Assembly: GCA_036389375.1 (NCBI GenBank)
Contig: DASVQA010000102.1
Location: 1-41,082, forward strand
Reading direction: 5' to 3'
Length of the DNA stretch: 41,082 nt
From: QHXQ01 sp036389375
GTDB lineage: Bacteria; Acidobacteriota; Blastocatellia; Pyrinomonadales; Pyrinomonadaceae
The notes under the pieces were generated by a model. It saw only the letters and a list, made by a program, of their open reading frames with translations, did no database searches and had not been told where the DNA came from. This document shows positions 1 to 9,300 of this stretch, in pieces (the first letter of the stretch is position 1; each line of letters opens with the position of its first letter). Both the position numbers and the translations under genes were made by a program.

Positions 1-31
1 GCCGCGCCGTCTTGGTCGCCGACCAGAGCGG

Positions 32-184
32 TTAGAGATTGTTACCGCAGGTAGCGCAGCCGCAATTGCAATCTATCTCGGCGGTCTGGCCCGCGCCCTC
101 GCAATAGGCACTACAATACTTGCTGCCTTCGTCAGCCGGGCAACCACAGCCCGGATGCGCGCACATACGTTTGTCGTCAGCCAT
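32..184 (-). CDS. Small bacterial metallothionein-like protein
   Basis: A 50-residue cysteine-rich protein with nine Cys spaced C-x4-C-x-C-x8-C-x3-C-x10-C-x-C-x-C-x2-C. It has the HPGCxC and YCSxxC elements typical of prokaryotic (SmtA/PmtA-like) metallothioneins, which bind Zn, Cd or Cu through thiolate clusters in the cytoplasm. The open frame extends upstream, but the ATG at 184 is chosen because AAAGGAG lies just before it at good spacing and all recognisable sequence starts here. It stands alone, about 100 bases downstream of the OsmC-like gene on the same strand. Metal specificity cannot be read from the sequence. Confidence 0.85.
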   Translation of the reverse strand: MADDKRMCAHPGCGCPADEGSKYCSAYCEGAGQTAEIDCNCGCATCGNNL

Positions 185-287
185 CGTCAGCTTCTCCTTT
201 GCAGTTTGATTGAACGGGTGCGCCCAACATTCTACAGCGAACGCCCCAACCGCGCACCTTATTAGCCTGAACAGAGCGAGCGCGCGT

Positions 288-722
288 TCAAGCGTCCGCC
301 GGCTCCGCGACGATCTCATAGCTTGAGACGATCTCGGCCGCCGGGCGCAGCGTGGCGGCGACGCTGCAATACTTCTGCTCCGATAACTCAATCGCCTGCG
401 CGACGGCCTTCTCCGACAGATCGTGCCCGCGCAGGACGTGTCTGACTTCGAGCCGCGTGTAGGCGCGTGGATGCTCGGCGCGGCGCTCGCCGCGCACCGC
501 GATGTGATAGCCCGTGACGCGCTGCCGCTTCTTGCGCAGAATCGAGATCACGTCAACGCCCGTGCAGCCGCCGAGGGCGAGCAGCAGCAACTCCATCGGC
601 GACGCGGCGCTGCTGCGCGCCGTGTCCGTCTCAATGGTGAGCGCGTGCCCGCTCGGACTGATGCCGACAAACAGATCGTCGCCCGCGTATTTAATGATCG
701 CCGCTTCGTTCTTAGCGTCCAT
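288..722 (-). CDS. OsmC/YhfA-family protein (thiol-dependent peroxide reductase fold)
   Basis: A 144-residue protein of the OsmC/Ohr superfamily, which reduces organic hydroperoxides or is a close relative of unknown substrate. It shows the two conserved cysteine contexts: LLLALGGCTGVDV in the middle and EQKYCSVAATL near the C-terminus. The lack of Ohr-specific sequence and the SPMELLL start of the core favour the OsmC/YhfA branch. The ATG at 722 is chosen over an upstream in-frame ATG (797) because AAAGGAC lies about 12 bases before it and the family-like sequence starts there. It sits upstream of the metallothionein gene on the same strand, so a stress or detoxification pairing is plausible but only inferred. 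Confidence 0.85.
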   Translation of the reverse strand: MDAKNEAAIIKYAGDDLFVGISPSGHALTIETDTARSSAASPMELLLLALGGCTGVDVISILRKKRQRVTGYHIAVRGERRAEHPRAYTRLEVRHVLRGHDLSEKAVAQAIELSEQKYCSVAATLRPAAEIVSSYEIVAEPADA

Positions 723-819
723 CTCAAGCCATGTCCTTTCTGTGTGCCGAGCATAACACGGGCGCATGTCGGGCCGCGGCCCTTGTGGCGTGTGCATACG
801 AATTGCTTAGGAACATATA

Positions 820-837
820 GCGCAGCCGTAGCTGCGC
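820..837. repeat. Short inverted repeat in the 723-1184 intergenic region
   Basis: GCGCAGC-CGTA-GCTGCGC, a perfect 7-bp stem with a 4-base loop. It lies between the divergent OsmC-like and glycine-zipper genes. It has no T-run, so it is not a clear terminator. Nothing else was recognised in the 460-base gap apart from the ribosome binding site of the next gene. Confidence 0.4.
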
Positions 838-1184
838 CAATTATGACCGCGAAAACAGGCTTGGACGCATCGGGCGGTGAATCCGCCTGATACGCCGGAG
901 CATACGCGGTGCATTAACTCTGTACAAACATGGGGCACGTGTGACAGTCGTTTTGACCGCCGCAGATTGACGGCAACCCGTGTGTCGCACATTGGAATCA
1001 CACCTGCACGGGCGTTGCGTGTGGTGAAAGCGAAAAGCGCGCACGCAACTGTTCGATCTCTCCCGTTCGTCGGCGGACGACTTCCCCCGAAACGAAGAAC
1101 AGAGCGCTGCGGCGGCGGCCAAGACCCGACCAGCGCGCGCCGGGCGATGTTTTACGTTAACAGGAAGGATGGAGGGTTTAAGCA

Positions 1185-2801
1185 ATGAATCATTTCAGAC
1201 AGATCAGACAGACGGTTTCGCTCATCCTGCTGCTCGCACTTGTGAGCGTCGGCATGAGCGCACAGGGGCAGATACGCCGCAATGGCGCGCGCCTCAGCTA
1301 CGCACAGCTTGGCGACATCATCAGTCGCGTCGAAACTGCATCGAATCAGTTCCACACGAACCTGAACACAGAACTGAACAACGGCACGGTCGGCGTGCGC
1401 CGGCAGCAGAACATTACGACGTACCTGAACGACTACGAGAGCGCGCTCCAACAACTGCGCGCCCGTTACAACCGCCGCACGGCGCGTGCGACCGACGTGC
1501 AGTTCGTGCTCGACCGCGCGACGCTCGTCAACAATTTCATCAACCGCAACCGGCAGAGCAACTATCTCGCTAACGATTGGGCGGCAGTCAGCACGCAGTT
1601 GAGCGAACTGGCGCGCGCCTACAATCTCAACTGGCGCGGGACTGTAGCCGCCACCACATACCCGTCGAACAACCCGACATATAACCCGAACAACCCGACG
1701 TACAATCAGCCTTACGGCGCGGACGCCATGCTCACCGGCACGTTCCGGCTCGAGCGCACGCAGGGCGACGACCCGCGCGTGCAGGCCGAGCGCGCCACGA
1801 GTCGTCTGCCGTACCGCGACCGCCAGCGCGTGACCGATGCGTTGATGATGCGGCTCGAAGCGCCGGATGCGCTCGCCATCGAACGGCGTGGGCGCACCGT
1901 GACCATCGCCTCTTCGCGCGCGCCGCAGATCACTTTTGAAGCCGACGGTGTGGCGCGCACAGAGCGTCTGGCCGACGGGCGCAGCGTCCGCGCGGTGGCC
2001 GCGATCTACGGCGATCAATTGAGCGTCAGCACGAGCGGCGACCGCAACAGCGATTTCACCGTCACGTTCGACCCGTCGAACAACGGCCGCAGCCTCGTGG
2101 TTACGCGCCGCGTCTCGGACATTAATCTCACGCAGCCCGTCACGGTGCGCAGCTTCTATACGCGCACGGCCGACGTGGCGCAGTTCGACATCTACAACGG
2201 CGCGCAAAGTTATCCGACGACCGGCGGCTACGGCACGGGCACGGGCACGGGCACGGCGAACGACACTTTCATCATCCCGAACAACACGACGCTCGTCGCC
2301 ATGTTGAACAACGATCTGACGACGGCGAACGCGCACGAAGGCGACCGCTTTACGCTGACCGTGCGTGACCCGGCGCAGTACGACGGCGCAACCATCGAAG
2401 GCACGGTCGGGCGCGTCAGCCGCTCAGGGCGCATCACGGGCCGGAGCGAGTTGGCGTTGAACCTCGACACGATCCGTCTGCGCGACGGTAGTTCGTATCG
2501 CTTCGCCGGCATCATCGAGACCGTGCGCAGCGCGAACGGCGAGACCGTGCGCGTGGACAACGAGGGCACGGTGCAGGATAACGACAGTCGTGGCCAGACG
2601 ACCGCGCAGCGCGCGGCCATCGGTACGGCGGTCGGCGCGATCATCGGCGCGATTGCCGGTGGCGGTAAGGGCGCAGCCATCGGCGCGATCTTGGGCGCGG
2701 GCGGCGGCGCAGGCTCCGTCTACGTGCAGGGCGCGGACGATCTCGAACTGCGCAACGGCACGGAGGTCACGATCCGCACCACGGGGCCGAACAACCGTTA
2801 G
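1185..2801 (+). CDS. Exported protein with C-terminal glycine-zipper segment, function unknown
   Basis: 538 residues. The first ~27 residues are a signal peptide (QIRQTVSLILLLALVSVG, cleavage near SAQG). The middle contains a short repeated Asn/Pro/Tyr stretch (NNPTYNPNNPTYNQP) around residue 165. The C-terminal quarter has a hydrophobic Ala/Gly zipper (about residues 470-512, AIGTAVGAIIGAIAGGG and AAIGAILGAGGGAG) resembling outer-membrane-associated glycine-zipper proteins, followed by a short beta-rich tail. GGAGGG lies about 10 bases before the ATG. The gene stands alone, closed by a hairpin at 2883-2915. No enzymatic motif is visible. A cell-envelope role is inferred from the signal peptide and zipper only. 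Confidence 0.75.
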   Translation: MNHFRQIRQTVSLILLLALVSVGMSAQGQIRRNGARLSYAQLGDIISRVETASNQFHTNLNTELNNGTVGVRRQQNITTYLNDYESALQQLRARYNRRTARATDVQFVLDRATLVNNFINRNRQSNYLANDWAAVSTQLSELARAYNLNWRGTVAATTYPSNNPTYNPNNPTYNQPYGADAMLTGTFRLERTQGDDPRVQAERATSRLPYRDRQRVTDALMMRLEAPDALAIERRGRTVTIASSRAPQITFEADGVARTERLADGRSVRAVAAIYGDQLSVSTSGDRNSDFTVTFDPSNNGRSLVVTRRVSDINLTQPVTVRSFYTRTADVAQFDIYNGAQSYPTTGGYGTGTGTGTANDTFIIPNNTTLVAMLNNDLTTANAHEGDRFTLTVRDPAQYDGATIEGTVGRVSRSGRITGRSELALNLDTIRLRDGSSYRFAGIIETVRSANGETVRVDNEGTVQDNDSRGQTTAQRAAIGTAVGAIIGAIAGGGKGAAIGAILGAGGGAGSVYVQGADDLELRNGTEVTIRTTGPNNR

Positions 2802-2882
2802 GTACGCGTGGGTAAAAACGGAAAAATGTCTGCGGGTTGAAGCGAAGTAGGCTCAGCACGCGCGGGCACATAGTTAAAGCTG

Positions 2883-2915
2883 AAGGGCTGCGGGGCACAA
2901 TTCTCCGCAGCCCTT
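2883..2915 (+). terminator. Rho-independent-like terminator after the glycine-zipper gene
   Basis: An 11-bp perfect stem (AAGGGCTGCGG with CCGCAGCCCTT) around an 11-base loop, followed by a weak T-containing tail. It lies 80 bases after the stop codon at 2801 and before the next start at 2952. Confidence 0.65.
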
Positions 2916-2951
2916 TGCGCTTTGGTTGCGCGCCTGCGGTAAAATACCGCC

Positions 2952-3815
2952 ATGCTCGGCACACAGCCCGCGCCAGACTCGACCGGCGCGCTGCCCCCTG
3001 AGGTTGAGGCTTACCGCGACCGCATGTGGCAGCGCGAGCCTGAGGCGCGCGTCGAAACGGCGGCGGACGCCGAGCGCCTGATCGTGCGTAGCGGCTTCTG
3101 CGCCGCGATGACGGACGCGCGCCGTGCGGGCCCCTCGCTCTACGTCGCCGTCTGCGGCCGGCGCGACGCCTTCATGCCGCGCAACGTGCAGAAAGACCCT
3201 GAGAGCAGTCTGACGTGGCGCATTAAAGATGAGGTGATGCAGCGCGGGCGCGTCTATTACGCGAAACTGGCGAAGGGGCGCGCGCTCTTTCTCGCGCCGC
3301 GCCTCGTGCCCCATTTCAACGCGCTCTGGGGCGTGCCGCGCCGGGCCGAGAAGACGCGGCTCTCGGCCGAAGCGCAGACCGTCCTGCGCGTGCTGCGGCG
3401 CGAATGGGAACTGGCGACGAGCGACCTGCGCAAAGCCGCACGTCTGCCGGAGCGCGCGCAGTTGACGCGCGCCCTCGACGAACTGCAACGCGCCATGAAG
3501 GTCGTGCCCTGCGACGTGCTCTATGAACCCTGGTTCACTTACATCTGGATGCCGGCCGAGGCGCGTTTTGCCGCCGAGTTGAGCGTGAAGGTGACGCGCG
3601 ACGAGGCGCTGCGCGAAGTGGCGCGGGCCTTTCTGCTCGGCGCGGGCGCGACCCTGCGCGGCGAACTGGCGCGCGCCACAGGTCTCTCGCGCCCCGACGC
3701 AGGGCGCGGCAACCACGCCCTCGTCGCCGCAGGCTTCGCCACCCGCGTCGGCACAGGCGTCTACCGGCTGGCGAATTTGGAGCAGCATCTGGCCGCGTTG
3801 GCCGTCGAAGCTTAA
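2952..3815 (+). CDS. Winged-helix protein, possibly AlkZ/YcaQ-related
   Basis: 287 residues, cytoplasmic (no signal or membrane segment). The overall pattern resembles AlkZ/YcaQ-related winged-helix proteins: an N-terminal region with a SLYVAVCGRRDAF segment, then SLTWRIKDEVMQRGRVYYAKL, then winged-helix-like segments (SAEAQTVLRVLRREWELATSDLRKAARL). YcaQ/AlkZ members unhook interstrand crosslinks and excise bulky alkylated bases. I cannot confirm a catalytic motif (QxQ was not seen), so this may be a non-catalytic relative. It has a good ATG but no strong Shine-Dalgarno and no co-directional partner close by. Confidence 0.55.
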   Translation: MLGTQPAPDSTGALPPEVEAYRDRMWQREPEARVETAADAERLIVRSGFCAAMTDARRAGPSLYVAVCGRRDAFMPRNVQKDPESSLTWRIKDEVMQRGRVYYAKLAKGRALFLAPRLVPHFNALWGVPRRAEKTRLSAEAQTVLRVLRREWELATSDLRKAARLPERAQLTRALDELQRAMKVVPCDVLYEPWFTYIWMPAEARFAAELSVKVTRDEALREVARAFLLGAGATLRGELARATGLSRPDAGRGNHALVAAGFATRVGTGVYRLANLEQHLAALAVEA

Positions 3816-3969
3816 AGGACAGGGGGCGACAGATCAGGCGGGCTGAAATATGAACCATGAAGGCGTAGCGGTTCAGCTTGCGACGCGGCTGCCTGCATCG
3901 TTTGTTTGTGTCCGTGCGTCTTTGTGGTTAATAATGCGTGGGCCGGCACGCAACTGAAGGGGACGGCCA

Positions 3970-4989
3970 ATGATCACAGGGCAACTGCAAACAGGAGTCA
4001 TACGGCGGCTGGCCGCGTGCGGCTGCGCGGTTCTCTTGCTGACGGCGGCGCTCGTCGGGGCGACGCCGCGCGGACAGGACGGCGAGCGTGGGCGGGCAGA
4101 AGCGGGCGGTGGCGGCCGGCGCGGCAATGACACGCGCGGCAGCGTCCGCTCCGTCACCATCCCCGTCACGGTGAACCGGCACGGCGGCGACGCTTCGCGC
4201 GAAGAGATGCAGCAACTCGATCTGGTCGTGCATGAAGACGGCGAGGCGCAGGAGATTCTCTCGGCGCGCGGCGTGGATCGTGCGCCGCTCGCGCTGGCCC
4301 TGCTCATGCAGGACGACGTGGTTTCGTCCGTCGGCAACGAACTCAAAGGGCTGGTGTCGTTCGTGCGCGGCTTGCCCGACGGCTCGCGCGTGCTGGTCGG
4401 CTACCTGCGCGCCGGCTCGCCGCAGATCAGGCAGCGCTTTACGAACGACCTTGAGAAGGCGGCCAAGTCTTTACGCATCCCGGCCGGTTCACCCTTCGCC
4501 GCGCCCTACAATCCTTACGTCGGCTTGATCGACGCGCTCAAGCGTTTCGACGCGCTGCCGACGGGCCGCCGCGCCGTGTTGCTCGTCTCCGACGGTGTGG
4601 ACATCTCGCACGGCATTGATAGTTCAGGGCCGGGGCAGAGCATTGATCTTGAGCGCGCCATCGCCGAAGCGCAGCGGCGCGGCATCGCCGTCTATACGAT
4701 CTATGCGCCGACCGGCTTGACCGCCGGGGGCAACTTTATCCTCGTCGGCAACGGGCAAAGCTCGCTCAAGCGGCTGAGCGACGAGACGGGTGGGCGCGCC
4801 TTCTTTCAGGGCGTGAACGCGCCCGTCAGCTTCGACCCGTTCCTGCGCGAGTTGGGCGGGCTGCTGAGCCGGCAGTTTGCGCTCACGTACCTGTCCACGC
4901 ACGGCAACAAGGACTTTCACCGCATCAAGATTCAGACGGCGCAGGCAGACGTGCGCCTCGCCTATCCTTCCGGCTATACACGCAAATAA
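3970..4989 (+). CDS. VWFA-related secreted protein (acidobacterial type)
   Basis: 339 residues. A signal peptide or N-terminal anchor covers about residues 10-33. A short beta domain (SVTIPVTVNRHG to LDLVVHEDGEAQEI) precedes a von Willebrand A-like domain from about residue 100. This architecture matches the VWFA-related family strongly expanded in Acidobacteria, which is usually exported and of unknown ligand. The usual MIDAS DxSxS at the first strand is replaced by MQDDVVSS, whereas the later strand VLLVSDGVDIS keeps its aspartates, so metal binding may be altered. GGGGACGG precedes the ATG at good spacing. No operon partner overlaps it; the next gene starts about 240 bases downstream. Confidence 0.8.
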   Translation: MITGQLQTGVIRRLAACGCAVLLLTAALVGATPRGQDGERGRAEAGGGGRRGNDTRGSVRSVTIPVTVNRHGGDASREEMQQLDLVVHEDGEAQEILSARGVDRAPLALALLMQDDVVSSVGNELKGLVSFVRGLPDGSRVLVGYLRAGSPQIRQRFTNDLEKAAKSLRIPAGSPFAAPYNPYVGLIDALKRFDALPTGRRAVLLVSDGVDISHGIDSSGPGQSIDLERAIAEAQRRGIAVYTIYAPTGLTAGGNFILVGNGQSSLKRLSDETGGRAFFQGVNAPVSFDPFLRELGGLLSRQFALTYLSTHGNKDFHRIKIQTAQADVRLAYPSGYTRK

Positions 4990-5232
4990 ATGCGACCTAT
5001 CGGGCGTCTGCGTCCGCGCCCGGCGGGGCGGCGTAGCGCCCGGCGCGTTTGAAACTTTTCCCACACGCTCACCGTATCCTCCGACGACTCGGAGAAAAGA
5101 GGTGCGCGCCCGCAGGGGGCTGCGCGCCGGCCTAACACGGCGCGAACCGGCGCGCGCGCCGACAGCAGCGCGCAATCGAATCGGCCATCTTAAGCGAACC
5201 CTACAAGCAGCCTCGACAAGGAGAGAATTATC

Positions 5233-6087
5233 ATGTCCCTCAAGCCCTTCATCTGCGCGCTCGTCGTCGCGCTCGCCAGCCTGAGCGCCGCCGCGCAGAA
5301 CTTAACCGTTGATCAGATCATCGCTAAAAATATCGCCGCTAAAGGCGGGCTGGAAAAACTCAAGGCCCAGAAGTCCGTGCGCGCGACGGGGCGCATGACG
5401 CTCGGCCCCGGCCTCGAAGCGCCCATCGTGATGGAACAGAAGCGCCCCGGTAATTTCCGGTTTGAGCTAACGCTACAGGGCTTGACGGCCGTGCAGGCTT
5501 ACGACGGCCAGACCGGCTGGCAGATCATGCCCTTTCAAGGCAAGAAAGAGCCGGAGGTGATGGGCGAGGATGACCTGAAAGACGCGCAGGAGCAGGCCGA
5601 CTTTGACGGCCCGCTGGTGGATTACAAGGAGAAGGGCAACAAGGTCGAGTTGGTTGGGCACGAGCAGGTTGAAGGCAGCGATACCTACAAGTTGAAAGTG
5701 ACGCTGAAGAACGGCGACGTGCGCTACATCTATCTTGATGCCGACACCTTCCTCGAAGTCAAGGAAGAGAGCAAGCGGACGATTCGCGGCACGGAGCGCG
5801 AAGGCGAGACGACCTTTGGCGACTACAAGGAAGAGGGCGGCGTGATGATGGCCCATTCGTTCGAGTCCGGCGCGAAGGGCAGCCCGCAGAAACAGAGAAT
5901 AACCATCGAAAAGGTCGAGATCAATCCGACCATCGAGGACGCGCGCTTCAAGATGCCGGCCGCGCCGAAACCCGAAGGCAACAAGCCGGCCGCCAAGCCT
6001 GAGAATCCGCCGACCGAAACAAAGCCGGCGGACAAGAAACCCACAGAGACCAAGCCGCCGGCCACCAAGCCGCCCGGCAGACGTTAA
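5233..6087 (+). CDS. LolA/outer-membrane lipoprotein-sorting-like exported protein
   Basis: 284 residues with a signal peptide (residues 1-21, cut near AAAQN). The mature part begins LTVDQIIAKNIAAKGGLEKLKA, a start typical of acidobacterial LolA/LppX-fold proteins. It continues with strand-rich segments (GQTGWQIMPF, GSDTYKLKVTLKNGDVRYIYLDA) that fit a half-barrel lipid-binding fold. The last ~45 residues are a Pro/Lys/Thr low-complexity tail (repeated KPxxxKPP). AAGGAGAG sits at ideal distance from the ATG. Whether it carries lipoproteins, lipid or something else is not shown by the sequence. It is likely a single-gene unit. Confidence 0.7.
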   Translation: MSLKPFICALVVALASLSAAAQNLTVDQIIAKNIAAKGGLEKLKAQKSVRATGRMTLGPGLEAPIVMEQKRPGNFRFELTLQGLTAVQAYDGQTGWQIMPFQGKKEPEVMGEDDLKDAQEQADFDGPLVDYKEKGNKVELVGHEQVEGSDTYKLKVTLKNGDVRYIYLDADTFLEVKEESKRTIRGTEREGETTFGDYKEEGGVMMAHSFESGAKGSPQKQRITIEKVEINPTIEDARFKMPAAPKPEGNKPAAKPENPPTETKPADKKPTETKPPATKPPGRR

Positions 6088-6125
6088 CCCGCGCCAACGG
6101 GGAGTTTGTGCGGCACAGGCCGACT

Positions 6126-6207
6126 AACCGCGAAACCACACGAAGCGACACGAAGCAAGTAGCAGGGGCGAAAAGTTATTCGTGTTAATTCGTGTGGTTT
6201 CGCGGTT
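6126..6207. repeat. Long near-perfect intergenic palindrome
   Basis: A 19-bp perfect inverted repeat (6126-6144 with 6189-6207; AACCGCGAAACCACACGAA and its complement), then a small internal loop, then a further 7-bp pair (ACACGAA 6148-6154 with TTCGTGT 6179-6185). The remaining loop is about 24 bases. It lies between two secreted-protein genes on the same strand. There is no T-run, so it looks more like a dispersed repetitive palindrome than a terminator. Confidence 0.8.
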
Positions 6208-6323
6208 CCGTTTCCTGCTGCGCGCTCAGCGTTGCCGGGCTGCGCGTCGCCGGCGCTACACATCCCGCGCCATTACCACAACCATTTTGCCTTTAGGCCC
6301 GAAGTTTATTTGAGAGGTGAGCC

Positions 6324-9300
6324 ATGCTGAGTCGTATGTTTAGACAGGTTCTGTCGAGCCTGTGCATCGCCGGTCTGCTGAGCGTCGCCGCGTGGGCGCA
6401 GACGCCAGCGCCGACGGTCGAAGCAGTCAAGATTGATGCGGAAACAATTTCCGGTTTGGGTGCGCGCCCCATCGGCCCGGCGGTTATGAGCGGGCGCGTG
6501 GCGGCGCTCGATGCCGTCGCGGAGAACGGGCGGTTGACCGTCTACGTCGGCTCGGCTTCGGGCGGCGTCTGGAAGTCCGTCAACGGCGGCACGACCTTCA
6601 AGCCCGTGTTCGACAAGCACACGATGAGCATCGGCGCGGTGACGATTGACCCGTCGAACCCGAAGACCGTCTGGGTCGGCACGGGCGAATCGTGGGTGCG
6701 CAACAGCGTCTCGGTCGGCACGGGGCTTTACAAGACGACCGACGGCGGCGACAACTGGGAGTTTGTGGGCTTAGGCGATAGCGAACGCATCGCGCGCATC
6801 GTCGTCGATCCGAAGGACTCGAACACGGTCTACGTGGCCGCGACCGGCCATCTCTGGAACGCGAACGCGGAGCGCGGTCTCTACAAGACGACCGACGGCG
6901 GCAAAACTTGGCAGAAGACTCTGTTCATCAACGACGACACGGGTGCGGCGTGGGTCGCCTTCGATCCGTCGGATACCAAAACGCTCTACGCCGCGATGTG
7001 GGAGTTTCGCCGCAAGCCCTACACGTTCAGTTCGGGCGGCCCCGGCAGCGGTCTCTACAAGACGACCGACGGCGGCGCACACTGGACGAAGCTGACGAAA
7101 GGTTTGCCGGCCGGGAACTACGGGCGCATCGCGATTGCGGTCGCGGCGTCCGATCCGAAAGTGGTCTATGCCTTCGTGGAGGCGAAAGCGAGCGCGCTGT
7201 TTCGCTCTGACGACAAGGGCGAGACGTGGCAGGAGATGAACTCCGGCGCAAACATCGTCGCGCGCCCGTTCTACTTCGCCACCCTCTGGATCGATCCGAA
7301 GAACCCGCAGCGCGTCTACAAGCCGAGCACTTCGCTGAGCGTCAGCGACGACGGCGGCAAGACCTTCAGCGGGATCGCAAACAGCGTCCACAGCGACTTC
7401 CACGCGATGTGGATCAACCCGGCGAATCCGGAACAGATGTTCATCGGCTGCGACGGCGGCGTCTATACGTCTGAAGATCGCGGCAACACCTGGCGTTTCC
7501 TGTCGAACCTGCCGCTCGCGCAGTTCTACCACATCAGCTACGACATGGAGCGCCCTTATAATGTCTACGGCGGCTTGCAGGATAATAGCTCTTGGGTCGG
7601 CCCTTCGCGCGGCATCAGCGGTGTGCTCAACCGCGACTGGCGCAGCGTCTACGGCGGCGACGGCTTCTGGGCGTTTCCCGACCCGACCGACAACGACTAC
7701 GTCTACGCCGAATATCAGGGCGGGCACATCGCGCGCATCAACAAGCGCACGCTTGAGACCAAAGACATACGCCCTTTCCCGCAAGCCGGCGAGAAGAAAT
7801 TGCGTAACAACTGGAACACGCCCATCCACATCAGCCCCACGCAAAAAGGCACGCTCTACATCGGCTCGCAATATCTCTACCGCTCGCGCGATCACGGCGA
7901 CTCTTGGGAGCGCATCTCGCCCGATCTGACGACAAACGATCCCGTCAAGCAAGAGCAGGAGCAGTCCGGTGGTCTGACCGTAGATAACTCCGACGCCGAA
8001 GCGCACACGACCATCTACACGATCAGCGAGTCGCCGAAGAATCCGAATGTCGTCTGGGTCGGCACGGACGACGGCAACCTGCAAATAACGCGCGACGGCG
8101 GCCAGCACTGGGCAAACGTCGTGGCCAACGTGCCCGGTCTGCCGCCCGCCACGTGGGTCTCGACGGTCGAGGCCAGCCGCTACGATGAGCACATCGCCTA
8201 CGCCACGTTTGACGGGCACGCGAACGGCGATATGAAGACCTACGTTTACCGCACGAACGACGCCGGCAAGACGTGGCAGCCGCTCGCCACGCCAGACCTG
8301 ACCGGCTACGCGCACGTTATCAAAGAGGACACCGTGAACCGCGACCTGCTGTTTTTAGGGACGGAGTTCGGCCTCTTCGTTTCGCTCGACGGCGGCCGGC
8401 AGTGGGCGCAGTTCAAAGGCAACGACTTTCCCGGAGTCGCCGTGCGCGACCTCGCCGTGCAGCCGCGCGAAAACGATCTGCTCATCGCTACGCATGGGCG
8501 CGGCATCTGGATCATAGACGACCTGACGCCGCTGCGCGCGCTCACGCCGGAAGTGCTGGCGCAGGATGCGACCTTTCTGCCGTCGCGCCCGGCGGAGATG
8601 ACGATCCCCGCCAACGAGTTCGGCTTCAACGGCGACTCCGAGTACGTCGGGCGCTCCGCGAGCGAAGACGCCGTCATCACTTACTATCAGAAGAAGCGCC
8701 ACCTCTTCGGCGACCTCAAGTTTGAAATCTACGACGGGCAGGGCACACTCATCTCGACCATACCGGGCAGCAAGCGGCGCGGCTTAAACCGCATCGAGTG
8801 GTCTATGCGTCTGAAAGGGCCGAAAGTGCCGCCCGCGGCCGGCCTTGTGCCCAACTTCTTCTCGCTCGTCGGCCCGCGCGTGCCGCCCGGCACGTACACC
8901 GTCAAGATGATCAAGAACAAGGACACCTTCAGCACGCAACTGCAACTCGTGCCCGACCCGCGCTCGCGTCACACGGCAGCGGATCGCAAAGTTCAGTCGG
9001 ACGCCGCGCTCAAGCTCTACCAGATGCTCGGCGATCTAACCTACAAGGTGGACACCATCAGCAGCGCGCGCAATCAGGCCCGCGCCCGCGCAGCCCTGCT
9101 GCCAGAAGGCGACGCCACGCGCAAGGCGCTTGACGACATGGCCAACGCCCTCGATCAGATACGCGCCCGGATCGTCGCCACGCGTGAAGGCGGCGGCATC
9201 ACGGGCGAGGAACGCATACGCGAACAGATGGGCGGCCTCTACGGCGCGGTCAACGGCTACGAAGGTCGCCCCACGCAATCGCAACTCGACCGCATGACCG

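Noticed and set aside
1152..2336. 394-codon open frame on the minus strand
   Set aside because: Antisense shadow of the glycine-zipper protein. Val/Arg-biased with no recognisable domain or ribosome binding site.
2874..3788. 304-codon open frame on the minus strand
   Set aside because: Antisense to the winged-helix gene, whose product has coherent domain patterns. The antisense product is His/Arg/Gln-biased.
6771..8315. 514-codon open frame on the minus strand
   Set aside because: Lies antisense to the BNR-repeat protein. It has repetitive Val/Arg composition and no family-like motifs.
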